Shown: one piece after another, positions 11,718 through 24,293 of the stretch
How the letters are laid out: the number at the start of each line of letters is the position of its first letter
Position numbering within the stretch: the first letter of the stretch is position 1
From: Mesocentrotus franciscanus
Lineage: Eukaryota; Echinodermata; Echinoidea; Camarodonta; Strongylocentrotidae
DNA: 64,000 bases
Direction of reading: 5' to 3'
NCBI GenBank assembly: GCA_037976565.1
Contig: CP137682.1
Span: 22,806,800-22,870,799 of the forward strand
Notes under the pieces: generated by a model
The model's input: only the letters and a program-made list of their open reading frames with translations
What the model was told of the DNA's origin: nothing
Database searches by the model: none
Program-made: the position numbers and the translations under genes

Positions 11718-11869
11718 TTTTTCCCTCGACAATTGGCAAGTGGCTCTATGGTTCTAATCCTAACCGTTCGGTGTCAGTCGACCGAGTGATGCTTTTGTAA
11801 TCGGCTTTATACAGTCAAGTTCGGCGCTCTCATTGATAGACCAGTTCGAAGAAAGCACATGAATTAATG

Positions 11870-12310
11870 ACCCCCCAAATCCCGGGTTGGGGGAAGGGAG
11901 AGGCACAGTGCCCACCCCCCCTCACATTTTCAAGTACCTCTTTTTTTTTGGGGGGGGGAGTGTCCATTATTTTCATTTTGGTGTCCCTTTTTTTTACTCC
12001 CGATAACTGTTTTTTTAAACTTCAGATAAGTGCCCCTTTTTTCTAATACATTCCCTTTATCCCTTCTTATAAGTGTCCCTTTTCTTTTCTAATGAGTGCA
12101 TTTCCCCTTCTGATAAGTGTCCCTTATCCTTTCTATAACCTTTTCACCTCTGATATATGTGCCCCCTTTACTTTGACAAGTACCCCCGGCTTTACAAAGA
12201 CAATCTGGCATTCCTCAATGCATTTTTTTTTTAAATAAATTTTTTTAGCTTAATTGTCAACGATTTAGGGGAATTGGGCCCCCATACTTTAATGAAACCT
12301 GGATCCGCCC
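11870..12310 (-). repeat. Minus-oriented copy of the GGGGCACTT minisatellite element
   Basis: The stretch repeats motifs such as AAGTGTCCCTT and GATAAGTGCCCC at roughly 25-30 bp spacing. It is the reverse complement of the larger array at 13510-14930. Its left border, with GGCACAGTGCCCAC, matches the right border of that array in inverse orientation. Confidence 0.75.
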
Positions 12311-13509
12311 CATGACAAGCTGATAAGGACCTGATACAGTGAACAAATAACGATTATATAACTGAACAAAATTCTGAACATGGACTCAATGCCCCCGAAA
12401 GAAATATATACATACATACAGCGTTCATAAAAGCAAAATCTTTCATAATACTTTACGGCATTGGAAACGCAAACAGAAATTGCATAACATGAAGTTGTAT
12501 AGATCAGTAAAAAAAAAATAGATTCGTTCACTCAAATTTAGATTTAACGATTATAATCCAAAAGTGTAGGATCATATTCTCAATTTTATTTTGACCAAAA
12601 AAATTAAATTAGCAAAAACCAGTGAAATTAAAATTAAAAAATTAGAATAACAAAAATCAAAATTATAGTGCAGGCCTAACAAAGATAACTGAATGAAAAT
12701 GACAAATTACAATAAACAGAAATAGCAAAAGAAATACTTGCTACACATGCATGATATAATAACTAGTAATCTGGGCCCATATTCATAAAACCTTACTAAG
12801 CTAATTGACAACTAGGCCCTACAAGTAGCCAACTAAAAATCCTTTGTTACCAACTACGGAGCTGACAACTCGCGCAACTTGTTGGGAACTGGCCATTGTG
12901 GGCCTTCTTGTGGAGTAGACGCGGGCGGAATACATGAAAATTAAGTACGTTAGTCGGAATGGCTAGTAAATTTACATAATTCTTTGTGCAGCACTGGAAC
13001 TCTTTTTTGTCGAGTTGCCAGCTAAATTGTTTTTTATAAAACCTAACTAAGAACATTGCCAGCTTGTTGTGAAGGTCCATGGTAAATGTGCAAGTACCTC
13101 AATGCACGGTGCAAAATATTGTATGATAAAACACTTTCACTCTTTGATTGTGGAGGGAGGGGGAGCAAAGTTTGAAAAGAAATAATTTTCAAAATGGCTG
13201 TTAAAAGATGGTTTGTTTCTTCTCTTGAGTTAAGATAACATATCAAATATTACAAAATGAATTAAATGAGTGATAACTAAGCCAGATAATTATATTGATG
13301 CTAAGATAACTTTCAAAGAGAAATCTAAAGCACTCGGCTATTCTGCATCACTAAATATATCTGCGGGATTCCTCCTGTCCTGTAATAAACATTCTCTCTT
13401 CCCTTTCCGTGACAAATCTCTTCCAATTCTATTAATGCTCACCACTTTTGCCCCTCTGATAGTCGGTGATGAGATGACTAGTTGCCAACTAATGATTTCG
13501 AGGTACTTT

Positions 13510-14930
13510 AGGCCAGGGGCGGCCGAGCGACTTCCAAAGTGGGGGGGGGGCACTAACGAAAAAGGGCACTTTCTGGAGAAAAAGGGCACCTACAAAGAGA
13601 AATCTCAAATCGAATATATACAATTTTGTTTAGACATTGGTATATACCCCTACTTTGATTTCTATATTTGTTTCTCTTTATACATCATACAAGATATTGC
13701 TTAAGCATCATACTTTGCAGTTGGGTGTGATGGTCTTATTCGTTTGCGAGCGAGCGAGGAAAATTGTTAAGATTTGTGAGGTCTTAGTGCGAAAAATTAC
13801 ATCTTAAAAAGAGAAGAAAAAAAAACCAATCCTGATGGGGTTATAAGCACATTCTCATAACGGAAGACTGAAAAGCCCTTTGACAAGTAACATAATTATA
13901 TCATCTATAATCTATCATCTTAGTCCCTTTACATTAGGGGCAAGTTTAATGATGAGAGGAAAAGGGGACCCTTATCGAAAGGGACAAGACACGTGTTACA
14001 AAAGAAACGGGACACTACAACGGGTAGTTATCAGAGGTGAAAATGGGGCAATCCTTACACCTGAAAAGAGGCACTCACCAGGGATGAAAAAAGGGCACTG
14101 AGAATGGGAAATGGGCATTTGTCGACGGAAAAAGGGCACCCATCAGATTTTGATTGGGCCATTCATAAGAGGTAAAAAGGGGCATTTATGAAAGGGGATA
14201 TGTCCCTTATTAGAAAGGAAAAGGAGCACGTATCATTGGGAAATTATCAGAGGTGAAAAAGGGGCACTTATCCCATCTGAAAAGGGGCAAGGCTGACCAG
14301 ATATGAGAAGGGGCACTTATGAGAATGAAAAGGGGTCACTTATGATAAAGGGAAATGTACATTTTTGATGAAAGAAAAGGGACGCCGATCAGATTTTAAT
14401 AGGGGCATTTATCGGAGGTGAAAGGGGGCTTTTATGAGAAGGGGGAAGTGGCTCTTATTAAAAAGAAAAAGAGGCACATGTTAAAATAAAAGGTGCGCTT
14501 ATCCGAGTTAAAAAGAGGTAGTTATTTAAAGGGGAAGGGGCACTTCTTACAAAGGAAAAGGGACAGTTGTCAAAGTAAAAGGGGGACCTCTCAGACTTGA
14601 ATAGGGCAATTATCAGAGGTGAAGGGGGCACTTATCAAAAGTGAAAAGGGGCACTTCTCGTACCTGAAAAGGGGCACTTACTAGAGATTAAAAAGGGCAC
14701 TTATGAGAATGGAAAATGAACACTTATTGCAAAGGAAAATGGGAACTTGTCGAAACAAAAAGGGCATTCATCAGAGGTGAAAAGCGGAAGGGCACTTTTA
14801 CAAAGTAATAGGGGCACTTGTCAAAGTAAAAGGGGCATTTTCCTATGTAAAAAGGGGCACTTTTGGGGTACTTGAAAAAGTGGGGGCACTGTGCCCCTGC
14901 CCATCGGGAGGGCTTCCTCTGCATTGCTGA
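13510..14930 (+). repeat. Long degenerate minisatellite element, GAAAAGGGGCACTTAT unit
   Basis: The element opens with CCAGGGGCGGCCGAG and closes with GGGGCACTGTGCCCCTGCCC. Most of 13960-14890 is about thirty diverged units of roughly 30 bp built on AAAGGGGCACTTATCAGAGG. No reading frame persists across units. The bounded ends and the inverted sibling at 11870-12310 suggest a mobile element that carries an internal minisatellite. Confidence 0.75.
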
Positions 14931-15912
14931 CTGTTATTTCCGCTAGTTCAGTTAGAATGTAGCCTAGTTGTTTATACTCACACTCTGGTGAAGAGTTGTA
15001 TAACTCTCAACCTGGTGTTATATGTTGGTGTACTGGATGGACTTGTCTTGGGCGGGGAAACAAATTCCAGATTATTAGACTTAAGATGGATAAATATGAC
15101 ATTCTAACTGTGGTTCACTAGTTCGCCATTCATACTTTATTCATTCTCTTTATTTTATTTCACCGGAAGCATAACAAAATTACATGAGAATTCTAAAATG
15201 ACTAGGTACATCACAGTAATTGGTCAAATACTATCAATAGATAAGTACATGTATGCTGAAGTAGGTAGTAGCCATGAAAGGATAAGGGCACTTATATAAA
15301 GTTAAACAAATATACAATATCGATTGATATTGTTTGATCTAGGACCAATTTTAGAGGCCCTAAGCAGCAGAATATTATGTCTGTCATGATTATTTCCGTA
15401 GTCTCATGTACCCGAGCATTCCAAATCGGTTTTGACTGGTACCTTCAATATTTAAATTTAGTCAATGCTACAATAATGGGCCTCTGGGCCACATTTTGTG
15501 GCGTCTGGCCGGTGTGACCGCGCCGTTTGTCCTACCAGTTTCGTTTGTCCGTCAGACATTATGCGGGTTTTCAGCTCGGCGCACGGATCGTCTGAGGGAC
15601 GATCCGTGCGAAATTTGTCTTGAGTGGGCCATTCCATGCTTTGTGGCATTCATGCATTTGCTAAAAATTTGTTTCAAGAGGTACCTCGTTCATTTGATCA
15701 ATTGCATTTGGGGCCTTTTAACCGGCCCAGTGGCCACATGCAGCAGAGGCCGGGGGCCCGGAACAAATATCTCTACTTAATTCCCAAAGTCATAAAGTAA
15801 AAGGCATTCGAGGAGAACGACTGAACAATGCAAGGCCAGCAGCAGCCTCTTTTTTCGATAACACCAATGGTGAAGATTCCGGTGTAATATAAGTGAAGAA
15901 CATGAAACAGAC

Positions 15913-16609
15913 AGGGGCGGCGATTTCTTTTCATGACCGGGGGGCGAAATGCGAGGAACGAGGGAGCAGTGGCGTAATGAGCAAACACGTTTTTTTTTTT
16001 TTTTTTTGGGGCAGAACAAAATCCGCATTACCACCACTCTTACATGTTACATGCAGGCCCCGCGGAACGTTTTTTCAAAGTGGGGGGCTAAAGTATTTAC
16101 GATCAGGTAGAGCAAAGCGAGTGGAGCGTAAATTGGCGTGGGGTCCAGGGGCAAAGCCCCGGCGGGGGTCAAGAGGATTAAGCTCAGGGGTTTTAGGCAT
16201 TTAATTAAGGTTAGATGAGCATCCAGGGTCCGCCTTAGGCCCCTTGGTGGGGTACAGGGGGCGGAGCCCCCGGAAGCTCAGGGAAAAATCATGCCATTTC
16301 AGCAACATTTGTAAATCACTGCTATTGAATTAGAAATGAACCACGTTTGAATTTTTTATTTTTTGGGGGGCCACTGCCCCAAGACCCCCCCATCAGTACG
16401 CCAGTGCGAGGGAGCATAGTGAACGAGAGGGGTGAAGGTGACGGAAGTGACTACCCCCTCACAGGTATTTGAAGTTTTGTTGTATTAACACCTTAACAAA
16501 ACTATAGTTTTATTTGTCTAAACGCTGCACTCTTGGGCCCTCCAGAGCCTAAAAGTGTGTTGCAGTCTTTAGTCAGTATTTGCTATACATTTTTTTGCAC
16601 TTTTTCCAG
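15913..16609 (-). mobile_element. Truncated copy of the 3693-4960 hAT-like element
   Basis: The left end CAGGGGCGGCGATTTC matches the end of the 1.27-kb element in inverse orientation. The internal order (GACGGAAGTGAC, GGGCCCTCCAGAGCCTAAAA, TTTGCACTTTTTC) is also the reverse of that copy. The internal tandem duplication is absent, and the second terminus is missing. Confidence 0.8.
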
Positions 16610-17045
16610 GGGAAGAATAATGACAATGACAATGATAATGACAATAATAATGATAATGACAATAATAATTACAATAATAATGATAATTATAATGACACTA
16701 ATAATTAATAATATGTCAACTTTATACAATACAAAATAAAAGTAATATGACTATTATCGTGATTATATACCAATACGGCATTTATATAAATTATAGCTGA
16801 GCCGGGGTAATTAAGTCGATGACTTGATTTTCAAGGAACTATATTATCGCGGGTAACCATTTAGTTTACATGGGTGCATGGCCGGAGAGTGGCAAATTTA
16901 GATTTTATTTCTCTCTATATTTTCTTCCTAGCTTGCCGCTCCTTCTTTGATTTCTGTCTCTGATTATATTCTTTGTTTTTTATTTTATTTTTGTTTGTAA
17001 TATTATAGGTCTGTAGAGATCTATTTTGTTTTTCTTCCTTACTGT

Positions 17046-17222
17046 TTTTTCTCTTTAAATTTTATTTCTTCCTCTTTTTTCTCTCTTTCTTTCTTTCTTT
17101 CTCATCTTTGTCTTTTTTTCTTTCTTTTGTTTTCTTTCTTTTTCTTTTTCTTTCTCTCTTCTCCCTCTCTCTCTCTCTCTCTCTCTCCCTCTCCCCCTCT
17201 CTCTCTCTCTCTCTCTCTCTTC

Positions 17223-17268
<46 letters not shown>

Positions 17269-17275
17269 CCTTTTT
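17046..17275 (+). repeat. (CT)n-rich microsatellite upstream of MAD2L2
   Basis: A polypyrimidine tract becomes nearly pure CT between about 17156 and 17262. It ends about 130 bp before the MAD2L2 start codon, so it falls in the presumed promoter or 5' UTR. GA/CT tracts can bind GAGA-type factors or form triplex DNA; no function is shown here. Confidence 0.9.
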
Positions 17276-17401
17276 TGTTTTTTTGTCGGAAACTCAAATA
17301 TACCGTATAATACGAAAATTGCGTTAAATAGGAAAGTCGAGTATCAATAAACTTCTAAAATCCCTGTTCACGTTAGGTGCCAGGTTTTACAGAAAAGTAA
17401 A

Positions 17402-20400
17402 ATGGAGTCGAGAAGGTGCCAAGATCTTAATCTGTCACATGGTATGTAAATTTAAAGTCTGCAAGACAATTTTTAGTGCACCTGCAAGATGTCTAGACTA
17501 GACTCTTTTAATTTAACGACGGCTGCTCCGCCACGCTGAGTGACCCTCCATCGCGCCAGGGCTCCGGCCGGGCGGCCCGCGTGCTCGGCGATCATGTCCT
17601 TGATTGAATTTAGCACGAAAGAATTGACAACAGTCCTATTAATTAAGGACAAGCCCATATATGTTACCATAAATCTCATTGCTCACCATGAACACCTGTA
17701 AAGCTAGGACACTACCATATTTTGATCTTTTTTTTGTTTTGACAACATAGTTTCAGCAGACATCTTGTGTGAGTTTCTGGAAGTAGCAGTTCATCAGATC
17801 CTGTACATTAGAGAGCTCTACCCTCTTGGGATATTTGAAAGGAAACAGAAGTACAATGTCCCTGTTCAGGTATTATACACTTGATTGTATTACAAATAAT
17901 AAAAACTTATTGGTAATTTAATTCTTTGTCTGCCTGCATGGGCAACGTCTAACAAAACCGTCATAACTAAGTACACAGCAGGGTACAACTACAACTTACA
18001 AGTTACAACAAGTTTAAAAGTTCACCGACATGCCATCCCATTGAACATGTTCAAATGTGTGTATTATTTATTGAGTTACTTTAACATGCGTTTCAATGGG
18101 ATGTCGGTTAATTTTGTACTTATAACCGTTTCATGAAACACTGCCCTGGTTAACATTCCCTGTGCCACACATATTTTTGTAGAGATCTTTTTTAAACCAA
18201 AGCCAAGGCTTCAAGGTTTTTTTTTAAAACACTCGGAATAAAACTTTATTATTCAGGACTTTTTTTTCAGGTTAAATTACCAAATCAAATGGTTATTATG
18301 TTGCCAAAAAGGAGTAAAAATGAGATGTCATGTATGCCTCAAGAGGTTTATATTATTAAAGAATGAATACAGGGCCATTATTCAGATAATAGGTACCTAT
18401 CGTTTGTGCCAATGAGCACTTGAAGCTCCCTACCACTGTGACAGCAGCTTCTTCTCTGGAACAGTATAAGAGGCAGCTGGTTGGGGTAACACTGCGTCAG
18501 AACTAGTTGGAGAAGAAGCTATTTTTACTACTCGATTATAAAACCGTTTAGGACCTCTTCTTGGGGGGCTCACACAATGCAGCATGGCACACTAGTTCAC
18601 AGCACTGCACAACAGTACGAAAATACTCTACCTAGACTAGAGGACTGTACTTGCACTGGAAGAAGAAGAAGAAGAAGAAGAAGCATGCCAGCAGTCTCAT
18701 TTAGCACTTGTGAGAAATAGAAGGTTGATTTGTTAGTATTAAAGTGAAGAAGAAAAAAATATGTAAAAAAATTACATATAATTATATTGAAAAAGGGAGG
18801 GGGCTGGGGCGGGGGCTTTTGCCAGTAATCTGACGTTTCCTCTGGCAATTATTTTTCCGGGGCTTCATTTCTCCTGCTTGACTTCACCTTGATTTTCCCA
18901 GTCTATACGTACCTTCTCTTCTCATTATGCCCTACAGTCTGATATATGCATTTTCCTTGTGATTAAAGGGAAATCCAACCCTTTTATAAGTTCATTTGTA
19001 TGAAAGCAGAAAAATAAGAGAAACAGAATGGCAAAAGTTTAAAATAAATCGGACCAATAATAAGAAATTTGAAATATGGGATCACTAAGTCTATGCGAAT
19101 CTCATATTGGCAGTTTGATCAGTGGATTGCGACGTAGTTCGGGACAACTCTCCAGATTGTCATTTACAAAAATATCATTAATTTCTGTTTTTCTCACAAG
19201 TGCCTTCTCCCTTGGGGCACTACTCAAAATATATTATGGATAGCATATTATTATAATAGGTCCTCTGAAGAGAATAGACCCTCCCTAAGTCCCTAGTCAT
19301 ACTTTTTGAAAAATTGAAATTCATTTAGTCATTTTGTGTGTTGGAACAAATGGGAAAGTAATGTCTGCCATTACATTACAAAGAAATTACCTATTCAGCC
19401 AATTTGAAGAGCCCATACCTGCAGTGATTTAAACTTTCCAATATTCATAACTTTCTCAATTTTTGTCCGATCTTATTCAAACTTTCACCAGTCTATTTCT
19501 CTCATTTTTCTGCTTTCCTAGAGTAGAGTAGTTTGCTATCAAGATTTGATTTCCCTTTAATGACATCAAATGTTATACACTGTAAGTCAACTGGACTTTC
19601 TTTCCAACAGTCCTTTTCAGGACTACACACACTCAAGAAAGACTCCCCAATCCTCCCCTTCTCACATGGTGCAACCGTAAGCCTAATGTATATGGACTTT
19701 CTTTGTTATGCCTCCGCCACCGAAGGTGGTGCCGGAGGCATCATGTTTTTGGGTTGTCCGTCCGTACGTCCGTACGTACGTACGTCCGTCCCGTTTGACC
19801 GTTATCACAATATCTCAAGAACCATTTAAGATTTAAACTTAAGACTCGGGAATAGTATTTATCACCATAGGAAGACGATCTGATTAGATTTTGGAGTACG
19901 TAGGTCAAAGGTCACAGGTCACAGAGGTCAACTTATGAAATTCCTTGTATTGAGTTTGTTAGCGATATCTCAAGAACCATTTGAGATTTAAACTTCAAAC
20001 TTAAGGATAGTATGTATCACCATAGGAAGACGATCTGATTAGATTTTGGAGCACGTATGTCAAAGGTCAAGGGTCACAGAGGTCAACTTATGAAATTCCA
20101 TACATTGAGATTGTTATCATGATATCTCAAGAACCACTGGAGATTTAAACTTCAAACTTAGTGATAGTGTGTATCACTATAGGAAAACAATCTGATTATA
20201 TTTTGGAGCACGTAGGTCAAAGGTCAAGGGTCATAGAGGTCAACTTATGAAATTCCATACATTGAGATTGTTATCATGATATCTCAAGAACCACTGGAGA
20301 TGTAAAACTTCAAACTTAAGGATAGTATGTATCACCATAGGAAGACGATCTGATTAGATTTTGGAGCACGTAGGCCAAAGGTCAAGGGTCACAGAGGTCA

Positions 20401-23400
20401 ACTTATGAAATTCCATACATTGAGATTGTTATCATGATATCTCAAGAACCACTGGAGAATTTTCACTTCAAACTTAATGATAGTATGTATCACCATAGGA
20501 AGACGATCTGTTTAGATTTTGGAGCATGTAGGTCAAGGGTCACAGAGGTCAACTTGTGAAATTCCATGTCTTCAGCTCGTTTAATATGACTTTACATTTG
20601 ATATTCGATATGATGTAATTTTAATGGAATTTCTGAAAGGATTATGCTTTTATTGCAAGACTTTTCGCCTGTAGAGTATGACGTCACTCGGTGTTGAGGC
20701 TGGTGTTGAGCTATCGATAACGCGATCGGTATCGTCCTTCTAAACTGACCGTCGGTGTTGGAGCTCGGTTTAGCAGCCTTTCCATGCTCTCAACACCAAC
20801 ACCAACACCGAACACCGTACTTGAAATCACTCAATGTCTTATGGGTACACAGTTCATGAGAAAAAGCAAAGGCACTGACAATTGAATTTCATATGCAGCG
20901 CATGTCATTCTTTAAAAAAATCAAATGAAAACGAGCTTTAATTCTTTATAATGGCAATACATGGTTACTTTTTATGCCTCCGCTACAAAGTAGCCGGGAA
21001 TTATGTTTTCTGGTTGTCAGTCCGTGCATACATACGTGCGTACGTGCGTGCGTCTGTGCGCACGTCCCGTTCTCGTGATCGCGTTATCTCAAGAACCAAT
21101 TGATGGATTACCGCCAAACTCAGGTCATGTATGTATCTTGCAGAGCTAATGAACTGATTAGATTTTGGGGTCACGAGGTCAAAGGTCACAGGGTCCATTA
21201 TGTATGCAAAAATAGCTCGTGATCGCGTTATCTCAACCGATTGATGGATTACCGCCAAACTTGGGTCCTGTATGTATCTTGCAGAGCTAATGAACTGATT
21301 AGATTTTGGGGTCACAAGGTCAAAGGTCACAGGGCTCATTATGTATGCAAAAATAGCTCGTGATCGCGTTATCTCAAGAACCGATTGATGGATTACCGCC
21401 AAACTTGGGTCATGTATGTATCTTGCAGAGCTAATGAACTGATTAGATTTTGGGGTCACGAGGTCAAAGGTCACAGGGCTCGTTATGTATGCAAAATAGC
21501 TTGTGATCACGTTATTTCAAGAACCGATTGATGGATTACCGCCAAACTTGGGTCATGTATGTATCTTGCAGAGTCAATGAACTGATTAGAATTGGGGTCA
21601 CGAGGTCAAAGGTCACAGGGCTCATTATGTATCCTAAAATAGCTCGTGATCGTGTTATCATTAGAACCAACAGATGGATTACAATCAAACTTGAATTTTA
21701 AAAATTGCTTCCATTTTGGTTTGTAAAATTGCTCTATGGCGGAGGCATTTTTCGACTGCGCGCAGTTGAAGTTCCATCTAGTTTTAGCTTGCGATGATTC
21801 ACATTTCCTCCAAGAGGCGTCATCAGACCAAATGATCTTTGGCAGCAAATGGTTGTTGATCCGTGACGTGGTTGAGGAACTTTGGGAAACGAGGGATTTT
21901 CCGCACTGCCGAATTATAAGCACCGGCTAAGTTGTGTGCTGTTGCACGCCCCACCTCTGTTAATTGCTCCTCCCTTTTCAGTTAGATTGACTTCTTTACT
22001 CCACTTTGAAGCAACGTGTCTTTCAATCTAAGATAGTGACATCCTTATTGTCAAAGGTGTTTTTGGTACTGTTGAGATGTCCCACAGAATCTCCACAACC
22101 AGACGAGCTTGTCTGTGTTGGTACAGAGGTTTAGCTAATTTTCGTTTCTTTATGATGTTTAGAATGTATATCAACACATGCCTTTTCAATCATATCCTCA
22201 TTTCATGCATTATCAGTCGATGATATCTGAAGTATTCTTCTCAAGAACCTTTGCTCTACTTATGCATTATTTCACAGATATCTCGTCATCCAGAGCTGAA
22301 CCAGTACATTACAGATGCCGTCATGGGGATCAAACCACATGTCATCAAGGTAGGTGAATAGCAGTATTAACCCCTTAGGTGCCGTGGGTGTCAAATCACA
22401 CATTAGAATTTGAGTGTCAAGCAGTGTGTCCGGACTATGAATTGACTGGAATCTCTCTCAGACACTAACACGGGTTGTGAAACAACATTTTCTTCCGTGA
22501 CCATTGCTCTGAGCTTTATTTCATCAAAGATATTGGGATAAAGTTAGAGTTGGGTGCCGTGGATGTCAAATCACACACTAGAATTTGAGTGTAGAGCAGT
22601 GTGTCCGGACTATGAATTGACTGGACTCTCTCTCAGACACTAACACGGGTTGTGAAACAACATTTTCTTCCGTGACCATTGCTCTGAGCTTTATTCTGTG
22701 AAAGATATGGGGTTAGAGTTTGAGTTTAAATAGGTATAGTGTCTGGTTCAGGATTGAAGTTAGGACTTTCATTCGGTGTGAGTAGAGTTAGGAGCAGTTG
22801 TCACCAGTAAACGCGCTGAAGCACAATCACACAGGTAGTCAGGTACCGTTAATGTGTGACGTTTGTTTGAATGGAAGATAAGTCCAAGCTTAGCACTTAG
22901 TCATAATGAAAACCCCTAAATGGGGAAAATCAGTTGAAATTTATGACTCTAAATGTACCCCCAAAAATGAACCTGAAAAGTACCCTTTTAAGAAATAAAA
23001 GCGGCAACCACACAGGCTCAATAATTTACCTTTGTTTTTAACCCATTATCTGTGGTAACCGGTAGGTCCCTGTATGAAAGCTAATATGGGAATGAGATAA
23101 TTCAGTAGTCCACAGGTTAATATGCATGCATACCAAGTAAGCATACAAAGTAATGCTATGGAGTGAAAGATATTTCGCACATACATCAACAAGGATTGTA
23201 AAAATCTTGAACTTTCAACTCTGTAATGATTGATTTGTCGTAGAATGAAAGCTGGTACTAATTTGTCTTCTCAAGTTGTTACGAGTGAAAGATATTCCGC
23301 ACATATTTCCACAAGGATTGGAAAAATCTTGAAACTTTCAATTCTGTAATGATTAATTTGTCATAGAATGAAAGCTGGTACTAATTTGTCTTCTCAAATT

Positions 23401-24248
23401 TTTAAGAGTGCGATATATTCCTCACATAATTTCTACAAGGATTGGAAAAATCTAGAATCTTTCAATTTTTTAATGATTAATTAGTCGTAGAATGAAAGCT
23501 GGTACTAATTTGTCTTCTCAAATTTCATATCACAGGATGAAGTCCAGTGTGTTACTGTCGTTATTCTAAATGCCAAGCACATTCCAGTAGAAAGATTTGT
23601 CTTTGAAATTGCCAGGCCGTCAACAAACAAAATTGATGGGTATGTTGTTTTTATTAAGTCGTCAGATTTTATCTTTTTCTTTATCTTTAGTTTATTCTCC
23701 CGAGTAGTATTTTCTTTTCAATCTATTTTTGTTGATTTCTCATTTCTGTTTGTGTTATATGCTCCTTTCAAAGAGTTTTGTTTATATGTAGATCTTTTAA
23801 GTGGCCCAAACATGTGGAGCAGTGTACACAACACTTTGTAACTGCAAGAAAAAGGAACTTTATCAAATACCTTTTGGATTGGATTGGATTGGATTATAAC
23901 TGCCATTTTTGCTTGTAAATTGGTCGACTTTTGCAGGGAAATGGGACAGACATATCTTTGTCTGTTTTTCTTAAGCCTTCACCGATTGCTTCTCTCTTAT
24001 TCTTTTTTTGTTGACTTTTTGTTGTTGTTGCATTTGTTATAGTCAATGTGATGGCAGGGTTCATACATCTAGAACCATCCATTATAATGTACCATATGTG
24101 TACAGTGCAGATGCTTTTAAATGAGTTCATCTTTTGCGCCAGTGCACCTTGAGCATTCCATTTCACCTTAGAAATCTTATATATATACATATATATATTT
24201 TTTTATTTTTTTTAATAATTATTTTTATTTTATTTTATCATAATAATA

Positions 24249-24293
<45 letters not shown>

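Larger units (their letters stand above)
11718..17401. other. Head-to-head intergenic region between PIPOX-like gene and MAD2L2
   Basis: About 5.7 kb separates the two start codons. It contains no exon that I can support. It is mostly repeat: GGGGCACTT arrays at 11870-12310 and 13510-14930, a truncated hAT-like copy at 15913-16609, an ATGACA-rich tract at 16618-16700 and a CT microsatellite directly before MAD2L2. A short perfect hairpin, GCACGGATCGTC with its complement, lies near 15580-15610. Confidence 0.7.

Noticed and set aside
17055..17350. Arg/Glu or Ser/Leu repeat proteins
   Set aside because: They are translations of the CT microsatellite.
21001..21510. 169-codon frame with internal repeats of about 47 residues
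   Set aside because: The repeats come from the 142-bp tandem array. The frame breaks in neighbouring units, so it is not a repeat protein.
19800..21700. CRISPR array
   Set aside because: The units are contiguous tandem copies of 142-157 bp without unique spacers, in an intron of an animal gene.
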